Shown in pieces: positions 47,321 through 57,101 of a DNA stretch of 64,000 nucleotides. The stretch covers positions 21,526-85,525 of the forward strand of contig NZ_JANIBK010000002.1 in the NCBI RefSeq assembly GCF_024505165.1, read 5' to 3'. How positions within the stretch are numbered: the stretch's first letter is position 1; each line of letters opens with the position of its first letter. The notes under the pieces are model-generated. The model worked only from the letters and a program-made list of their open reading frames with translations. It did no database searches and had not been told where the DNA came from. Source of the stretch: Methylomonas rivi. Lineage in GTDB: Bacteria > Pseudomonadota > Gammaproteobacteria > Methylococcales > Methylomonadaceae. Position numbers and translations under genes: made by a program.

Positions 47321-47812
47321 ATGAAAAGCTTATCCTTAATCGCCTTGCTGAGCATACTGGTGCTGACGGGCTGTGCGTATCCCGCCTATCATCGCGGATA
47401 TGCCGGATATGGCGGCGGCTATAGCACCGGCTACGGGGTGAGCAGTTATTCTTCCGGTTATCCGGCGTCGGTGTATTACCGGCATGGCACGGTGCCCGGC
47501 TATTCCTACCGATACAGCGCGCCGCATCCTGGATACGGGCATGGCCTGCAACATTATGATTGGGATAGGGCGCGCGATCGCCATCAAGCCGATAGGCGCG
47601 GCCGCGATAGTTGGCGGGTCGAGCGCAATTTGGCCGGCGAGCATCAGCACAGGGATATGGGGCCTCAAGGCCGGCGCGGTGGCGATGATCGCGAGGCTTT
47701 ATGGCAAAGCGTTCCGCATGCCAATAATTATGGGCCGAGGCGAGACGGCGGGCATGAGCATGGCGACAGGCGCGAGGGCGGTTTTGGCCGGCGAGGCCGT
47801 GACGGCCGCTGA
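47321..47812 (+). CDS. Gly/Tyr- and Arg/His-rich lipoprotein
   Basis: A 163-residue lipoprotein precursor: lipobox VLTGC with Cys18, then a Gly/Tyr/Ser-rich low-complexity segment (about 20-75, many GY and SGY repeats), then a charged Arg/Asp/His-rich tail (about 80-163, containing RDRHQADRRGRD and a GHEHGD stretch that could bind metal). GAGG ribosome site. No family recognised; similar Tyr/Gly-rich and RxxR-rich envelope proteins are common in methylotrophs and related bacteria. Stand-alone gene. Confidence 0.72.
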   Translation: MKSLSLIALLSILVLTGCAYPAYHRGYAGYGGGYSTGYGVSSYSSGYPASVYYRHGTVPGYSYRYSAPHPGYGHGLQHYDWDRARDRHQADRRGRDSWRVERNLAGEHQHRDMGPQGRRGGDDREALWQSVPHANNYGPRRDGGHEHGDRREGGFGRRGRDGR

Positions 47813-47889
47813 GAAGCCGGTAAATTCGAGTTATTCGGCGGCCAAGAGGCTACGCCGCTTTTTTCGGCAGCCGCCAACCGCCGGAGGGA

Positions 47890-49776
47890 TTAAAGCTCGA
47901 CACGGATGCCCAGTTCAATCACCCGGTCGACGGGTATCTTGAAAAACGCAATCGGGCTGGCGCTATTATGGGTCAAAAAGCGGAACAGCGACCGTTGCCA
48001 CATAGGCATGGGGTTTTTACGCCGGAAGGCCAAACGTTCGCTACCGATAAAAAACGAGACCGTTTTTTGGTCGATGTCCAGGCCTTCGTGGCGGCATAGT
48101 TGTAGAGCCCGCCGCACATCCTGCTCTTCCTGGAAGCCGAAATACAGTTTCACCCGGAAAAAATTGCCTCTATCGCCAAAACAGCGGATTTTTACCCTAT
48201 GGGCTTCTTCGACGTAAGGTTCTTCCCGGGTTACGATGGTCAACACCACGATTTTTGCATGCATGACATGGTTATGCTCCAGGTTATGCAATAGCACTTG
48301 CGGCACGCCGTGCAGGCTGCGGGCCATGTAGATCGCCGTGCCGGGCACGGTCGCCAGGGGGTGCGATTTGATTTGCTCCTGTAAATCCTCGAACAAAACC
48401 CGCCGCTCTTCCAGATATTTAGCCAGCATTTCCTTGCCTCTGATCCAGGTAGTCATGATAGCGAAAAGCAGAGTGGCGACAGCCAGCGGCAGCCAGCCGC
48501 CGGTCTGAATTTTCAGGCTGTTCGAGGCCAGAAACGTCACATCGATCAGCAAAAACAGGGACAGAAAACCGATATTGGCAAATTGGCCCCAACGCGACAG
48601 GGCTTGGATAACGACAAACGCCAGGATGGTATCGACTATCATGGTGCCGGTGACGGCAATTCCATAAGCGGATGCCAACGCGGACGAGCTTTTAAAGCTG
48701 ATGACCAGTAACAGCACCGAGGCCATCAACAGCCAGTTGACGGTCGGCATATAGAGCTGTCCCAGCCCCTTATGGACGACATGTTGGATATCCATGCGCG
48801 GGCAATAGCCCAGTTTGATAGCTTGGCGAGTCACCGAAAATGCGCCGGAAATGACGGCCTGCGAGGTGATGCAGGTGGCCGATATCGCCAGAAGCATCAG
48901 CGGATATAAAGACCACGCGGGCGCCATCAAATAAAACGGATTGGCCAATGCGGCCGGGTTATTCAGCAATAGCGCGCCCTGGCCGAAATAATTCAGCAAT
49001 AAGGCTGGAAACACGTAACCGAACCAGGCCAAGCGTATCGGCTTTAAGCCGAAATTGCCCATGTCGGCGTACAAGGTTTCCGCGCCGGTGATGACCAGCA
49101 CCACTCCGCCCATGATGACAAAGCCTTGCCAGCCCAATTCGTGCATGAGCTTGAAAGCGTAAGCCGGATTTACGGCCGTCAATACCTCCGGATGCGCGAT
49201 AATATTGGTTAATCCCAATTCGGCCAGCACGGCGAACCAGATCGCCATGACGGGCGGGAAAAACTGGCCGAGTTGGCGATTGCCCTTGGTTTGCAAAATA
49301 AATAATGCGCTCAATACGATTAACGTGAGCGGAATCGTCAGATTTTCGAAACGCGGCGCAATGACCTTGATGCCTTCAATGGCGCTTAGCACGGAAATGG
49401 CCGGCGTAATGATGCTGTCCCCGTAAAACAGCGACGCCCCCAGCAACCCCAAAAATAGGACGAGCTGCTTGCGGTTGGGGTGGTTTTTAGAGCTTTGCAG
49501 CGCCAGCGCCATCAAGGCGATGATGCCGCCTTCGCCGTGGTTATCGGCCCGCATGATGAAGCTGGTGTATTTGGTGGCCACCACCAGCGCCAAGGCCCAA
49601 AAAATCAAGGACAGAACGCCCAGAATATGTTCCGCGTCGGCCGGCAGGCCGCCGTGAAAGATTTCTTTTAAGGCATATAAAGGGCTGGTGCCTATGTCGG
49701 CAAAAACCACTCCGATTGCGCAATAAGCCAGATAAGTGAAATGTTCTTTGGGTGAAGCCGGAGGTTTTGCGGACAT
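47890..49776 (-). CDS. kup: Potassium uptake protein Kup
   Basis: A 628-residue KUP/HAK/KT potassium transporter: about 12 hydrophobic helices in the first 430 residues, with the family opening YCAIGVVFADIGTSPLYALKEIF (the conserved GDIGTSPLY-type motif, here ADIGTSPLY), and a long cytoplasmic C-terminus ending PVDRVIELGIRVEL. It imports potassium, likely with protons. ATG 49776. Single gene, divergent from tonB with about 230 bases between. Confidence 0.96.
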   Translation of the reverse strand: MSAKPPASPKEHFTYLAYCAIGVVFADIGTSPLYALKEIFHGGLPADAEHILGVLSLIFWALALVVATKYTSFIMRADNHGEGGIIALMALALQSSKNHPNRKQLVLFLGLLGASLFYGDSIITPAISVLSAIEGIKVIAPRFENLTIPLTLIVLSALFILQTKGNRQLGQFFPPVMAIWFAVLAELGLTNIIAHPEVLTAVNPAYAFKLMHELGWQGFVIMGGVVLVITGAETLYADMGNFGLKPIRLAWFGYVFPALLLNYFGQGALLLNNPAALANPFYLMAPAWSLYPLMLLAISATCITSQAVISGAFSVTRQAIKLGYCPRMDIQHVVHKGLGQLYMPTVNWLLMASVLLLVISFKSSSALASAYGIAVTGTMIVDTILAFVVIQALSRWGQFANIGFLSLFLLIDVTFLASNSLKIQTGGWLPLAVATLLFAIMTTWIRGKEMLAKYLEERRVLFEDLQEQIKSHPLATVPGTAIYMARSLHGVPQVLLHNLEHNHVMHAKIVVLTIVTREEPYVEEAHRVKIRCFGDRGNFFRVKLYFGFQEEQDVRRALQLCRHEGLDIDQKTVSFFIGSERLAFRRKNPMPMWQRSLFRFLTHNSASPIAFFKIPVDRVIELGIRVEL

Positions 49777-49903
49777 AAGGTATCTGCAGAAAACAGGAGG
49801 AGTGTGGAAATTATGCCACAGGTTGTGATTTTTAACGCGAATTGTCTTTGCAAACCGCCAATAGTTTGCGCGGAACCCCTCATAAACAACCCATTAAATG
49901 CGG

Positions 49904-49933
49904 CTGACGGCAAAGCCGGTTATCCCTTATAAT
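49904..49933 (+). promoter_or_regulatory. Possible promoter of tonB-exbB-exbD
   Basis: -10 TATAAT (49928-49933) preceded, after an 18-base spacer, by CTGACG (49904-49909) as a poor -35. No clear Fur box was seen between it and the start. Confidence 0.45.
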
Positions 49934-50003
49934 GGCAAGAATTTTTTTGGGCGGTTTTTCAAGAACTGTTTTATATTTTCATTTTTAAAGCAACGAGGGT
50001 GCT

Positions 50004-50783
50004 TTGCAGAACCACTATACAGCTTTGTCTGGTGATACAACCGCGGGTAAGGACATAACCTCTTTAGGGAAGCGCATTTGGGCTGTTTTAATGGGCGAAG
50101 AGCGGCCACGGGACATGTTGTTGCTGTTGATGCTGCTGGTGCTGATGCTGCACGTGTGGTTGCTGACCGTGCTGATGAAGCCGGAGGAAAAAATTACCCA
50201 GGCGGAGCCTTTGGTGATGGAAGTGAGCATGATTGCAATGTCGGCGCCCAAACCGGCGGTGCAGCCGCCCAAACCCGCGCCGGCACCCCCGCCGCCCGAA
50301 AAAAAACCGTTGCCGCCAAAACCCAAACCGAAACCGGTGGTAAAAAAACCCGCGCCGGTGGTACAACAGGAAGCGCAAGATTTCGCTCCTTCCGAACCAG
50401 CGCCCACACCGCCGCAGAATACGCAGTCGACAAGCGCCGACAATACCGCAACGGCCTCCAGTTCCAGTCAGGCGGCGGACGCCAATAACGCCCCTACGTT
50501 TACCGAAGCGAATTTCCGGGCCAATTACGCCCACAATCCCAAACCGAATTATCCGGCAATCGCCCGTAGCCGCGGCTGGCAGGGCAAAGTCATGTTGCGG
50601 GTTAAGGTATCCGCTCAGGGTTCGAGCGATGGGGTAACGGTCGAGCAATCCAGCGGCCACGAAATACTGGATGAAGCGGCCATCGAGGCAGTAACAAAAT
50701 GGCGTTTCATTCCGGCCAAACGCGGCGATACGCCGGTTGCCAGCTCGGTGATCGTGCCCATAGATTTTAAATTGCGCAATTAA
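50004..50783 (+). CDS. tonB: TonB family energy transducer
   Basis: A 259-residue TonB. A membrane anchor (about 33-53, [19 protein letters not shown]) is followed by a Pro-rich periplasmic spanner ([20 protein letters not shown], about 88-120) and a C-terminal TonB domain with [19 protein letters not shown] and the VTKWRFIPA ending. It transmits inner-membrane energy to outer-membrane receptors. It starts with TTG at 50004, after GAGGG; an ATG at 50091 is an alternative but would remove the N-terminal cytoplasmic tail. Operon with exbB and exbD. Confidence 0.9.
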   Translation: MQNHYTALSGDTTAGKDITSLGKRIWAVLMGEERPRDMLLLLMLLVLMLHVWLLTVLMKPEEKITQAEPLVMEVSMIAMSAPKPAVQPPKPAPAPPPPEKKPLPPKPKPKPVVKKPAPVVQQEAQDFAPSEPAPTPPQNTQSTSADNTATASSSSQAADANNAPTFTEANFRANYAHNPKPNYPAIARSRGWQGKVMLRVKVSAQGSSDGVTVEQSSGHEILDEAAIEAVTKWRFIPAKRGDTPVASSVIVPIDFKLRN

Positions 50784-50806
50784 AACTACAATTTCAGGAG
50801 ACTTTA

Positions 50807-51472
50807 ATGCCTTTTCATGTTGAAACTGCCTTCATCATTGACGGCACTTTGTACACGCTGCTGGCGTTTTCACTGGTGACGTGGACTTTGATATTTTTCA
50901 AGGTTTGGCAATTCGCTAAAAATAACTATTACAACAAGCGCTATGGTTTTGCCTTTTGGAATGCCCAGGATTTGCGGGCGGCGGAACAATTACCGGAAGA
51001 TCAAAGCCGGGGGCCGAAAGCCCGCATCGCCAAGTGCGGTTTTGCCTGGCTGGCGGAATTAAACGATCCGGCGGCGGCCTCCAGCTTGAAATTTCGCGGC
51101 GCGCCGCCGGATTTGTTGGAGCAAGCCCTGCGTAAACAGACCCAGGAAGAACAGCGGCGCATGGAAAGCGGCCTGACCATGCTGGCCAGCATCGGCAGTA
51201 CCGCACCGTTTGTGGGCCTGTTCGGTACGGTGATGGGCATCATGAACGCCATGCACGACATCAGCGCCAGCGGTTCCGCCAGTCTGGACGTGGTGGCCGG
51301 CCCGATAGGCGATGCGTTAATCGCCACCGCCATCGGGATTGCGGTGGCGGTACCGGCGGTATTGGCCTATAACTTTTTCTTACGCCGCGCCAAACATCAT
51401 CGGGCTTCTCTCGAGCATTTTGTCGACGGTTTTTTACATATCGCCTTTGGCGAAAAAACAACGCAGGAGTAG
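50807..51472 (+). CDS. exbB: MotA/TolQ/ExbB proton channel protein
   Basis: A 221-residue protein with a first membrane helix (about 8-30) and two further helices (about 120-145 and 165-190) bracketing the conserved [16 protein letters not shown] and [27 protein letters not shown] segments. It forms the proton channel with ExbD to energise TonB. ATG 50807 with CAGGAG; 23 bases after tonB. Confidence 0.94.
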   Translation: MPFHVETAFIIDGTLYTLLAFSLVTWTLIFFKVWQFAKNNYYNKRYGFAFWNAQDLRAAEQLPEDQSRGPKARIAKCGFAWLAELNDPAAASSLKFRGAPPDLLEQALRKQTQEEQRRMESGLTMLASIGSTAPFVGLFGTVMGIMNAMHDISASGSASLDVVAGPIGDALIATAIGIAVAVPAVLAYNFFLRRAKHHRASLEHFVDGFLHIAFGEKTTQE

Positions 51473-51483
51473 GAGTAAACGCG

Positions 51484-51894
51484 ATGGGATTTAAAACCAA
51501 TTCGGAAGACGACGAAGCCGTTAGCGAGATTAACGTCACGCCGCTGGTGGATGTCATGTTGGTGCTGGTGATTATTTTGTTGGTCACCGCCCCCTTACTT
51601 ACCCAATCAGTGAACGTGGCGCTACCTAAAACCGCTTCCACCACCCCGGATATCGAGAAGCAGCCCATGCAGCTCGGTATCGACGCCCAAGGCGGCGTCA
51701 CCCTCAACAAAGCCCCCATTGCCGACTTGCCGGCCTTGGAAACCACCTTGCAAAACGAATTAGCGGCAAATCCGGAATTGACCGTGCATGTATACGCCGA
51801 CGAAGCGGTAAACTACGGCAAGGTCGCGGAAGTCATGGCGGCCGTGCAGCATGCCGGCATCGCCAAGCTGGCGTTTGTAACGGTGGAAAAATAA
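51484..51894 (+). CDS. exbD: Biopolymer transport protein ExbD
   Basis: A 136-residue protein with one N-terminal membrane helix (about 17-40, INVTPLVDVMLVLVIILLVTAP) carrying the conserved Asp that takes part in proton translocation, and a periplasmic domain ending ADEAVNYGKVAEVMAAVQHAGIAKLAFVT. Third gene of the tonB operon, 11 bases after exbB with a GGAG ribosome site. Confidence 0.95.
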   Translation: MGFKTNSEDDEAVSEINVTPLVDVMLVLVIILLVTAPLLTQSVNVALPKTASTTPDIEKQPMQLGIDAQGGVTLNKAPIADLPALETTLQNELAANPELTVHVYADEAVNYGKVAEVMAAVQHAGIAKLAFVTVEK

Positions 51895-51898
51895 AAAA

Positions 51899-51957
51899 CC
51901 GGTGGTGGTCGGCGCATCCGGGCCGTAAAGCTTTGGGGGCCGCCGGCTTATTTTTTT
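51899..51957 (+). terminator. Terminator after exbD
   Basis: CCGGTGGT (51899-51906) pairs with GCCGCCGG (51939-51946), followed by a T-rich run (to 51957). The stem overlaps the 3' end of the convergent rimK gene. Confidence 0.55.
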
Positions 51958-52832
51958 ACCGGTAGATTTTTTTCGATATATTCGATCATCAGGCTGGCTA
52001 TATCTTTACCCGAGGCTTTTTCAATGCCTTCCAGACCGGGCGAGGAATTGACCTCCATCACCAACGGCCCGCGGCTCGAGCGCAGTAAATCCACCCCGCA
52101 GACATTCAAACCCATGATTTTCGCGGCGCGCACCGCCGTCGCGCGTTCCTGCGGCGTCAGCCGTATCAGCACGGCACTGCCGCCGCGGTGTAGATTGGAA
52201 CGGAACTCGCCTTCCCGGCCTTGGCGTTTGATGGCCGCCACCACCTTGTCGCCGATGACGAAGCAGCGAATATCGCTGCCCCCGGCTTCCCGGATGAATT
52301 CCTGTACCATGATGTTGGCGTTCAAGCCCATAAAGGCCTGAATCACGCTGCGGGCGGCGTTATCGGTCTCCGCCAGCACCACGCCTATGCCCTGCGAACC
52401 TTCCACCAGTTTGATGACCAGCGGCGCGCCGCCGACTTCGGCGATTAGATCCTCAATATTGTCCGGGTTGTGGGCGAAGGCCGTGATCGGCAGATCGATG
52501 CCCTTACGGGCCAACAACTGGCTGGAAGCCATTTTATCGCGGGAACGGCTAATGGCGGCAGAGTTGTTCAGGCAGAATGTGTTCATCACCTCGAACTGGC
52601 GCAACACCGCCGTACCGTAAAAGGTAATGGAAGCGCCGATGCGCGGGATCACCGCATCGTAGCCCAATAGATTTTCGCCTTGATAATGAATCGAGGGCTT
52701 CATCGACGTGATGTTCATGTAGCAATGCGTGGGGTCCAGTACCCGGGCATCGTGGCCGCGGGCCGTGGCGGCTTCCAGCAGGCGCACGCTGGAATACAGC
52801 GTGGCATCGCGAGACAAAATAGCGACTTTCAT
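51948..52832 (-). CDS. rimK: Ribosomal protein S6 modification protein (ATP-grasp ligase)
   Basis: A 294-residue ATP-grasp enzyme that adds glutamates to the C-terminus of S6, and can make poly-glutamate. It opens [21 protein letters not shown], with ATP-binding [20 protein letters not shown] and metal-binding [16 protein letters not shown] 52832. A small gap of about 18 bases separates it from mtnC downstream on the other side; both read leftwards, so co-transcription with the mtn genes is possible. Confidence 0.92.
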   Translation of the reverse strand: MKVAILSRDATLYSSVRLLEAATARGHDARVLDPTHCYMNITSMKPSIHYQGENLLGYDAVIPRIGASITFYGTAVLRQFEVMNTFCLNNSAAISRSRDKMASSQLLARKGIDLPITAFAHNPDNIEDLIAEVGGAPLVIKLVEGSQGIGVVLAETDNAARSVIQAFMGLNANIMVQEFIREAGGSDIRCFVIGDKVVAAIKRQGREGEFRSNLHRGGSAVLIRLTPQERATAVRAAKIMGLNVCGVDLLRSSRGPLVMEVNSSPGLEGIEKASGKDIASLMIEYIEKNLPVKK

Positions 52833-52849
52833 ATCGAATCGCTTATGGC

Positions 52850-53524
52850 TTACAACGGGATGGCGGTAAAATCGTTAACCTGGCGATGGGCGGCGCGGCT
52901 GTCTATAGCCTGATCCCGCACCAGCCAGCAGGTATCGAATCCGGCCGCTCGGGCGGCATTCAGCTCGGCTTCTATATCGGATAAAAACAAAATATCGGCG
53001 GCGGGCAAGCCTATTTGCCGGGCAATGGCCCGATAGGACGCCGCGTCTTGCTTGCCGCCGATATGAGTGTCGAAATACCCCGAAAATAGCGGCGTCAAAT
53101 CGCCGTATTCGGTATGGCCGAATAATAATTTTTGCGCATACACGGAACCCGACGAGTACACGTACAGCGCATAGCCTTGGGCATGCCAGTCTGTTAAACG
53201 TTCGGCGGCGTCCGGGTATACGTGGCCCTTGAAAGCGCCTTGCCGGTAGCCGTCTTGCCAGATCAGGCCTTGTAACGACTTCAGCGGGGTGATTTTTTGG
53301 TCGCGGTCTATCCAATCGACGAATTGGGCGATTAATTGTTCGTTGTCCAAATCCGCGCCGCTGATTTGCCGGACAGCGTCAAGCAGTTCCGTTACCTCGG
53401 CATCCTGGGCATGCCGCCGGACAAAATCAGGCAGATGGGCGCGGGCATAGGGAAACAGCACATCTTTCACGAAAGACAGGGACGACGTGGTACCTTCGAT
53501 ATCGGTGACGATAGCTTGGGTCAT
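52850..53524 (-). CDS. mtnC: Enolase-phosphatase E1 (methionine salvage)
   Basis: A 224-residue HAD phosphatase that converts 2,3-diketomethylthiopentyl-1-phosphate to acireductone. It has the motif [13 protein letters not shown] (nucleophile Asp plus family-specific EGTTS), the [18 protein letters not shown] block, and the [30 protein letters not shown] acid region. The ATG at 53524 overlaps the mtnD stop by four bases (ATGA); the longer frame is rejected. With MtnD and MtnB it covers three consecutive steps of methionine salvage. Confidence 0.94.
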   Translation of the reverse strand: MTQAIVTDIEGTTSSLSFVKDVLFPYARAHLPDFVRRHAQDAEVTELLDAVRQISGADLDNEQLIAQFVDWIDRDQKITPLKSLQGLIWQDGYRQGAFKGHVYPDAAERLTDWHAQGYALYVYSSGSVYAQKLLFGHTEYGDLTPLFSGYFDTHIGGKQDAASYRAIARQIGLPAADILFLSDIEAELNAARAAGFDTCWLVRDQAIDSRAAHRQVNDFTAIPL

Positions 53525-54078
53525 AAACTCGCCAGATACTGTTCGAAAGTGGGGAAGCTGTCCGCAATCGGGTCGCCGGTAAAGCTGGCAATCCAGCCGT
53601 CTTCGGTGGTGAATAGGCGGATGCATTTGAAATCCGGCGTTTCGCCCATGTCGAACCAGTGTTTGGTATGGGCCGGCACGCTGATCAGATCGCCTTGTTC
53701 GCACAGAATGGCGTACACCTTGTCGTCGACATGCAAATAAAATAAACCGCGCCCTTCCACAAAAAACCGCACTTCGAAATCGTCGTGGGTATGTTCGGAC
53801 AGAAATTTCCGCCGCATCGCCAGCTTTTCCGGGTGGTCGGGTTTCAAGCTGACCACGTCAACCGATTGAAAGCCGAACTGTTGCTTAAGTCTATCGATGT
53901 GCCGTTGATAGGCGTCCATGACGGTCAGCACTTCGACTTCGGAAATAAATTCGCTGCCGGGTTCCCAGCGTTCGAATTGCACGCCAATGCCGCCGAGTTG
54001 GCTGGCAATAGTGTCGAAATCTCGGTAAGTCGTGCCGTGTTGCGGTTGTTTGGCCGGGTAGATAGTTAATGCGCTCAT
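53521..54078 (-). CDS. mtnD: Acireductone dioxygenase
   Basis: A 185-residue cupin that oxidises acireductone to the methionine precursor 2-oxo-4-methylthiobutyrate. The metal ligands are in [15 protein letters not shown] (H-x-H...E) and [12 protein letters not shown] (H). Fe or Ni in the site determines the reaction in the family. ATG 54078, overlapping the mtnB stop (54075) by four bases. Confidence 0.95.
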   Translation of the reverse strand: MSALTIYPAKQPQHGTTYRDFDTIASQLGGIGVQFERWEPGSEFISEVEVLTVMDAYQRHIDRLKQQFGFQSVDVVSLKPDHPEKLAMRRKFLSEHTHDDFEVRFFVEGRGLFYLHVDDKVYAILCEQGDLISVPAHTKHWFDMGETPDFKCIRLFTTEDGWIASFTGDPIADSFPTFEQYLASL

Positions 54079-54698
54079 GGTTGTTTCACTCCGTGCAGAC
54101 GTATTTCACAATCGAATAAAAATTCCAGCGCCTCGAGATGGCGCAGGGTTTCGGCTACCGAGCCGCCCCAGGTGTAAAAACCGTGGCCGGCAATGATATA
54201 GGCATGCGTGTCGCCGTGTTGGTTCAGAAAATTGTCCACCTGTGCCGCCAGGCGCGGAATGTTCTGATCGTTGGCGAAAATCGGGATGCTGATGCGGGTT
54301 TCGTGGCTATCGATACCGGCCAGCGCTTTCAACAGTTCGTAATCTTCCAGGACGATTTCGGTTTTGAACAACCGGGCCGCCAGGGTAGCGTTGATCGAAT
54401 GAGGGTGCAGAATGGCTTGAACGGCGGGATAACGCCGGTAAAGCGACGTGTGCAGCAAGGTTTCCGCTGACGGCTTTTGTCCGTCCAGCGATTGGCCGTT
54501 CGGGTCTATCAACATAATATCGTCCAGCTGCAATTGGCCTTTATGCCGGCCGGAAACCGTGATGGCGATGTTGCCGTCGGCAAGGCGGGCGGAAAAATTA
54601 CCGCTGGTGGCGGGCACCCAGCCCTTGCTGTCGATGAAGCGCCCGGCGGCGATCAATTCGTCGGCCTTGCTAAAAAATTCGTCGTTTTTTAAAGTCAT
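54075..54698 (-). CDS. mtnB: Methylthioribulose-1-phosphate dehydratase
   Basis: A 207-residue class II aldolase-fold dehydratase. It opens DELIAAGRFIDSKGWVPATSGNFSARL; zinc-binding HPHSINATLAARL and the later AYIIAGHGFYTWG supply the His ligands. It dehydrates methylthioribulose-1-phosphate. The ATG at 54698 was selected because the preceding 26 residues shadow the RNase P gene's end. MtnA, MtnK/MtnP and the aminotransferase are not in this window. Directly downstream of rnpB. Confidence 0.93.
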   Translation of the reverse strand: MTLKNDEFFSKADELIAAGRFIDSKGWVPATSGNFSARLADGNIAITVSGRHKGQLQLDDIMLIDPNGQSLDGQKPSAETLLHTSLYRRYPAVQAILHPHSINATLAARLFKTEIVLEDYELLKALAGIDSHETRISIPIFANDQNIPRLAAQVDNFLNQHGDTHAYIIAGHGFYTWGGSVAETLRHLEALEFLFDCEIRLHGVKQP

Positions 54699-54727
54699 GG
54701 AAAGGTTTTGCGAATTGCAAAAGAGAA

Positions 54728-55079
54728 GAGAAAGAGTTGGCCTGTAAGCCGGGTTCTGTCGAGAACAGCCATTCATCTAGGCGGCAAGTCGCCCTGCCGC
54801 TCAAGCAATCTACCCAGGAACCGCGCGGGCCACGCGTATGTTCCTCTATTTGATCTTGCTCCGGGTGGGGTTTTCCCTGCCACGGCTGTTACCAGCCGCG
54901 CGGTGCGCTCTTACCGCACCATTTCACCCTTACCGGGTTCCGAAAAACCAGGCGGTATATTTTCTGCGGCACTTTCCGTAGGCTCGCGCCTCCCAGGCAT
55001 TACCTGGCACCCTGCCCTATGGAGCCCGGACTTTCCTCCCTTTCATTCGCATGAAACGGCGGCTGTTCGGCCAACTCTG
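54728..55079 (-). ncRNA. rnpB: RNase P RNA (class A)
   Basis: The catalytic RNA that removes 5' leaders from tRNA precursors. Read on the minus strand it runs from CCAGAGTTGGCC to GGCCAACTCT; the ends form a perfect 10-base-pair P1 helix (AGAGTTGGCC/GGCCAACTCT). Other hallmarks are the GAGGAAAGTCCGGGCTCC block near the 5' end (complement of about 55020-55037), the CAGGGTGCCAGGTAATGCC region, and the 3' AGAACCCGGCTTA element (complement of about 54741-54755). About 350 nucleotides. End positions are estimated from P1. Confidence 0.95.
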
Positions 55080-55085
55080 GAAGCG

Positions 55086-55091
55086 ATTATA
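55086..55091 (-). promoter_or_regulatory. -10 element of rnpB
   Basis: A perfect TATAAT (complement of 55086-55091) lies 6-7 bases before the inferred RNA 5' end. The -35 is weak. Confidence 0.6.
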
Positions 55092-55151
55092 CAGAACTTC
55101 TAAAACGAAAGTATGTCGCAAACAAAACCGGGTTTGGTTTTAGCCTTGGGC

Positions 55152-55607
55152 CTAGCCGCCCACTGTGTGATTTTCGCGCTCTTCGCGGGCCCGTTCCAGT
55201 TTGGAAAATACCCTGAGGATATCGGTGGCGGATAAAATCCCGATCAGTTTGTTGCCGTCCACCACCGGCAAGGCGCCGATGCGGTGGTCCGCCATCATGG
55301 CAGCCGCTTCGGCGGCCGGCGTGTCGGCGGTAACGGTATAAACGCCCCTGTGCATGATATGCACGACTTTTTGCGATACCACATGTAGCTGGGTGTTGTC
55401 TTTATTGGGTTCTACCGCGTTGGAGTTACTCTTCGGCCCCAGCGCTTTATACAAATCGCGGTCGGAGACAATGCCGACCAATTTGCCTTTTTCCACCACC
55501 GGCAGGTGGCGGATTTTTTCGTAATGAATCAAAAAGAAAACCCGGTCGATCAGATCGTGGGGTTCGACGGTAAAAACTTTGCTGGTCATTAATTCAGCGA
55601 CGCGCAT
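55152..55607 (-). CDS. CBS-domain pair protein
   Basis: A 151-residue protein made of two CBS motifs (MRVAELMTSKVFTV... about 1-60, and HIMHRGVYTVTADTPAAEAAAMMADHRIGALPVV... about 78-135), a Bateman module binding adenine nucleotides. No effector domain is attached, so it may act as a stand-alone energy sensor. ATG 55607 has a GGAG ribosome site; a longer upstream frame shadows proA. It lies 137 bases after proA on the same strand. Confidence 0.88.
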   Translation of the reverse strand: MRVAELMTSKVFTVEPHDLIDRVFFLIHYEKIRHLPVVEKGKLVGIVSDRDLYKALGPKSNSNAVEPNKDNTQLHVVSQKVVHIMHRGVYTVTADTPAAEAAAMMADHRIGALPVVDGNKLIGILSATDILRVFSKLERAREERENHTVGG

Positions 55608-55744
55608 GGTGGTCTCCAGATAAATAATAGCCGCACAGAATAGGGAAATAGCGCCGGCTTGACAAGATGAAATCAAGCCAAGCCGGTTTCGCGGTATATC
55701 GATCCGGCATTGCCGGACTAAAAAAGCACCGTTTGCCCCGTCCG

Positions 55745-56998
55745 CTAACACCTTAAATGACCATCGCCGTAAGCCACCCATTTGTAGGTTGTCAGCTCGT
55801 CGGGCCCGACCGGGCCGCGGACATGAAGTTTATCCGTGCTGATGCCGACCACCGACCCCAAACCATAATCGCCGCCGCCCGACAAGCGGGTCGAAGCGTT
55901 AATCATTACCGAGGCCGAATCGACCTGTTGTTCGAATTGCCGGGCCATGTTCAGGCTTTGCGTGGCAATACCGTCGGTATGTCCCGATCCGTAACGGTTA
56001 ATATGGGTTATGGCCTCTTCAATGCCGTCGACGATCTTGACCGACAGGATGGGCGCCAGATATTCGGTATGCCAGTCGTCTTCCGCCGCCGGCGCCAGGC
56101 CGGGTAACAGCTTTTGCGTTTCCGCGCAGCCGCGCAGTTCGATATTATTTAAACCGAAAGCCGTTTGCAGCAACGGCAACAGGCGCGCGGCGCATTGGCT
56201 ATCCACCAGCAGGGTTTCCAACGCGTTACAGACCTGCACGCTTTGGCATTTGGAATTGACGGCGATGGCGACGGCCTGCTCCGGGTTCGCGTCCGCGGCA
56301 ATATACAGATGGCAAATGCCGTCGTAATGCTTGATGACCGGAATGCGGGTGCCTTCGGCAATGCGTTTGATCAGGCTCTTGCCGCCGCGCGGGATCAATA
56401 CGTCGATATAATCATCCATTTTCAACAGCTCGCCCACCGCTTCGTGGCCCGGCGCGCGGATGATCTGTATTGCGTGTTCCGGCAATCCCGCGTCGACGGC
56501 GCCCGCAATCATGGCATCGGTGAGCAATGTGTTGGTCAGCAGCGCTTCCGAGCCGCCGCGCAAAATCACGGCGTTGCCGCTTTTGATGCATACGCCGGCG
56601 GCATCGGTGGTGACGTTGGGGCGCGATTCGTAAATGATGCCGATCACGCCCAGCGGTACCGACTTCTTGTAAACCCTAAGTCCGTTTGGATTGGTATGGC
56701 CCGTCAGTATCCGGTCCAGCGGATCCGGCAATTGCGCTACTTTCTTTAAGCGCGACAGCATGTAGGAGAAGGTTTTGTCGTCTATCGTCAGACGCTTGAC
56801 CATCGCCTCCGCTTGGCCTTCGTCGCGGGCTTTTATGATTTCCAGGGCATTCATTTTCAGAACCTGCGTCTTAACCGATTCCAGGGCATCGGCCATTTTG
56901 GCCAGCGCGAGATTGCGCATGGCTTCGGGTGCCGCCGCCAACCGGCGCGCCGCCAGACGGCTTTGTTGGGCAATGACTTCAATGGGGTGGGTATTCAT
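55745..56998 (-). CDS. proA: Gamma-glutamyl phosphate reductase
   Basis: A 417-residue aldehyde-dehydrogenase-fold enzyme reducing glutamyl-5-phosphate to the semialdehyde in proline synthesis. It contains PLGVIGIIYESRPNVTTDAAG, the catalytic cysteine region NSKCQSVQVCNALETLLV, and the C-terminal FTHPNEFRVR-like LHVRGPVGPDELTTYKWVAYGDG. Normal length, ATG 56998. proB is not adjacent. Confidence 0.95.
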   Translation of the reverse strand: MNTHPIEVIAQQSRLAARRLAAAPEAMRNLALAKMADALESVKTQVLKMNALEIIKARDEGQAEAMVKRLTIDDKTFSYMLSRLKKVAQLPDPLDRILTGHTNPNGLRVYKKSVPLGVIGIIYESRPNVTTDAAGVCIKSGNAVILRGGSEALLTNTLLTDAMIAGAVDAGLPEHAIQIIRAPGHEAVGELLKMDDYIDVLIPRGGKSLIKRIAEGTRIPVIKHYDGICHLYIAADANPEQAVAIAVNSKCQSVQVCNALETLLVDSQCAARLLPLLQTAFGLNNIELRGCAETQKLLPGLAPAAEDDWHTEYLAPILSVKIVDGIEEAITHINRYGSGHTDGIATQSLNMARQFEQQVDSASVMINASTRLSGGGDYGLGSVVGISTDKLHVRGPVGPDELTTYKWVAYGDGHLRC

Positions 56999-57101
56999 GT
57001 TGTTTCAAATAGGATCGTTTTTAAAGGGATTGGATTAACGGCGGCCATGGAAACGGTGCGCGCCAATTTGCGAACATGCGCCCGCGGCTGTCCTCGCGGC
57101 A

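Noticed and set aside
50078..50488. Alternative frames over the Pro-rich part of tonB
   Set aside because: They arise from the repetitive codons of the proline-rich spanner; tonB itself is clearly the coding frame.
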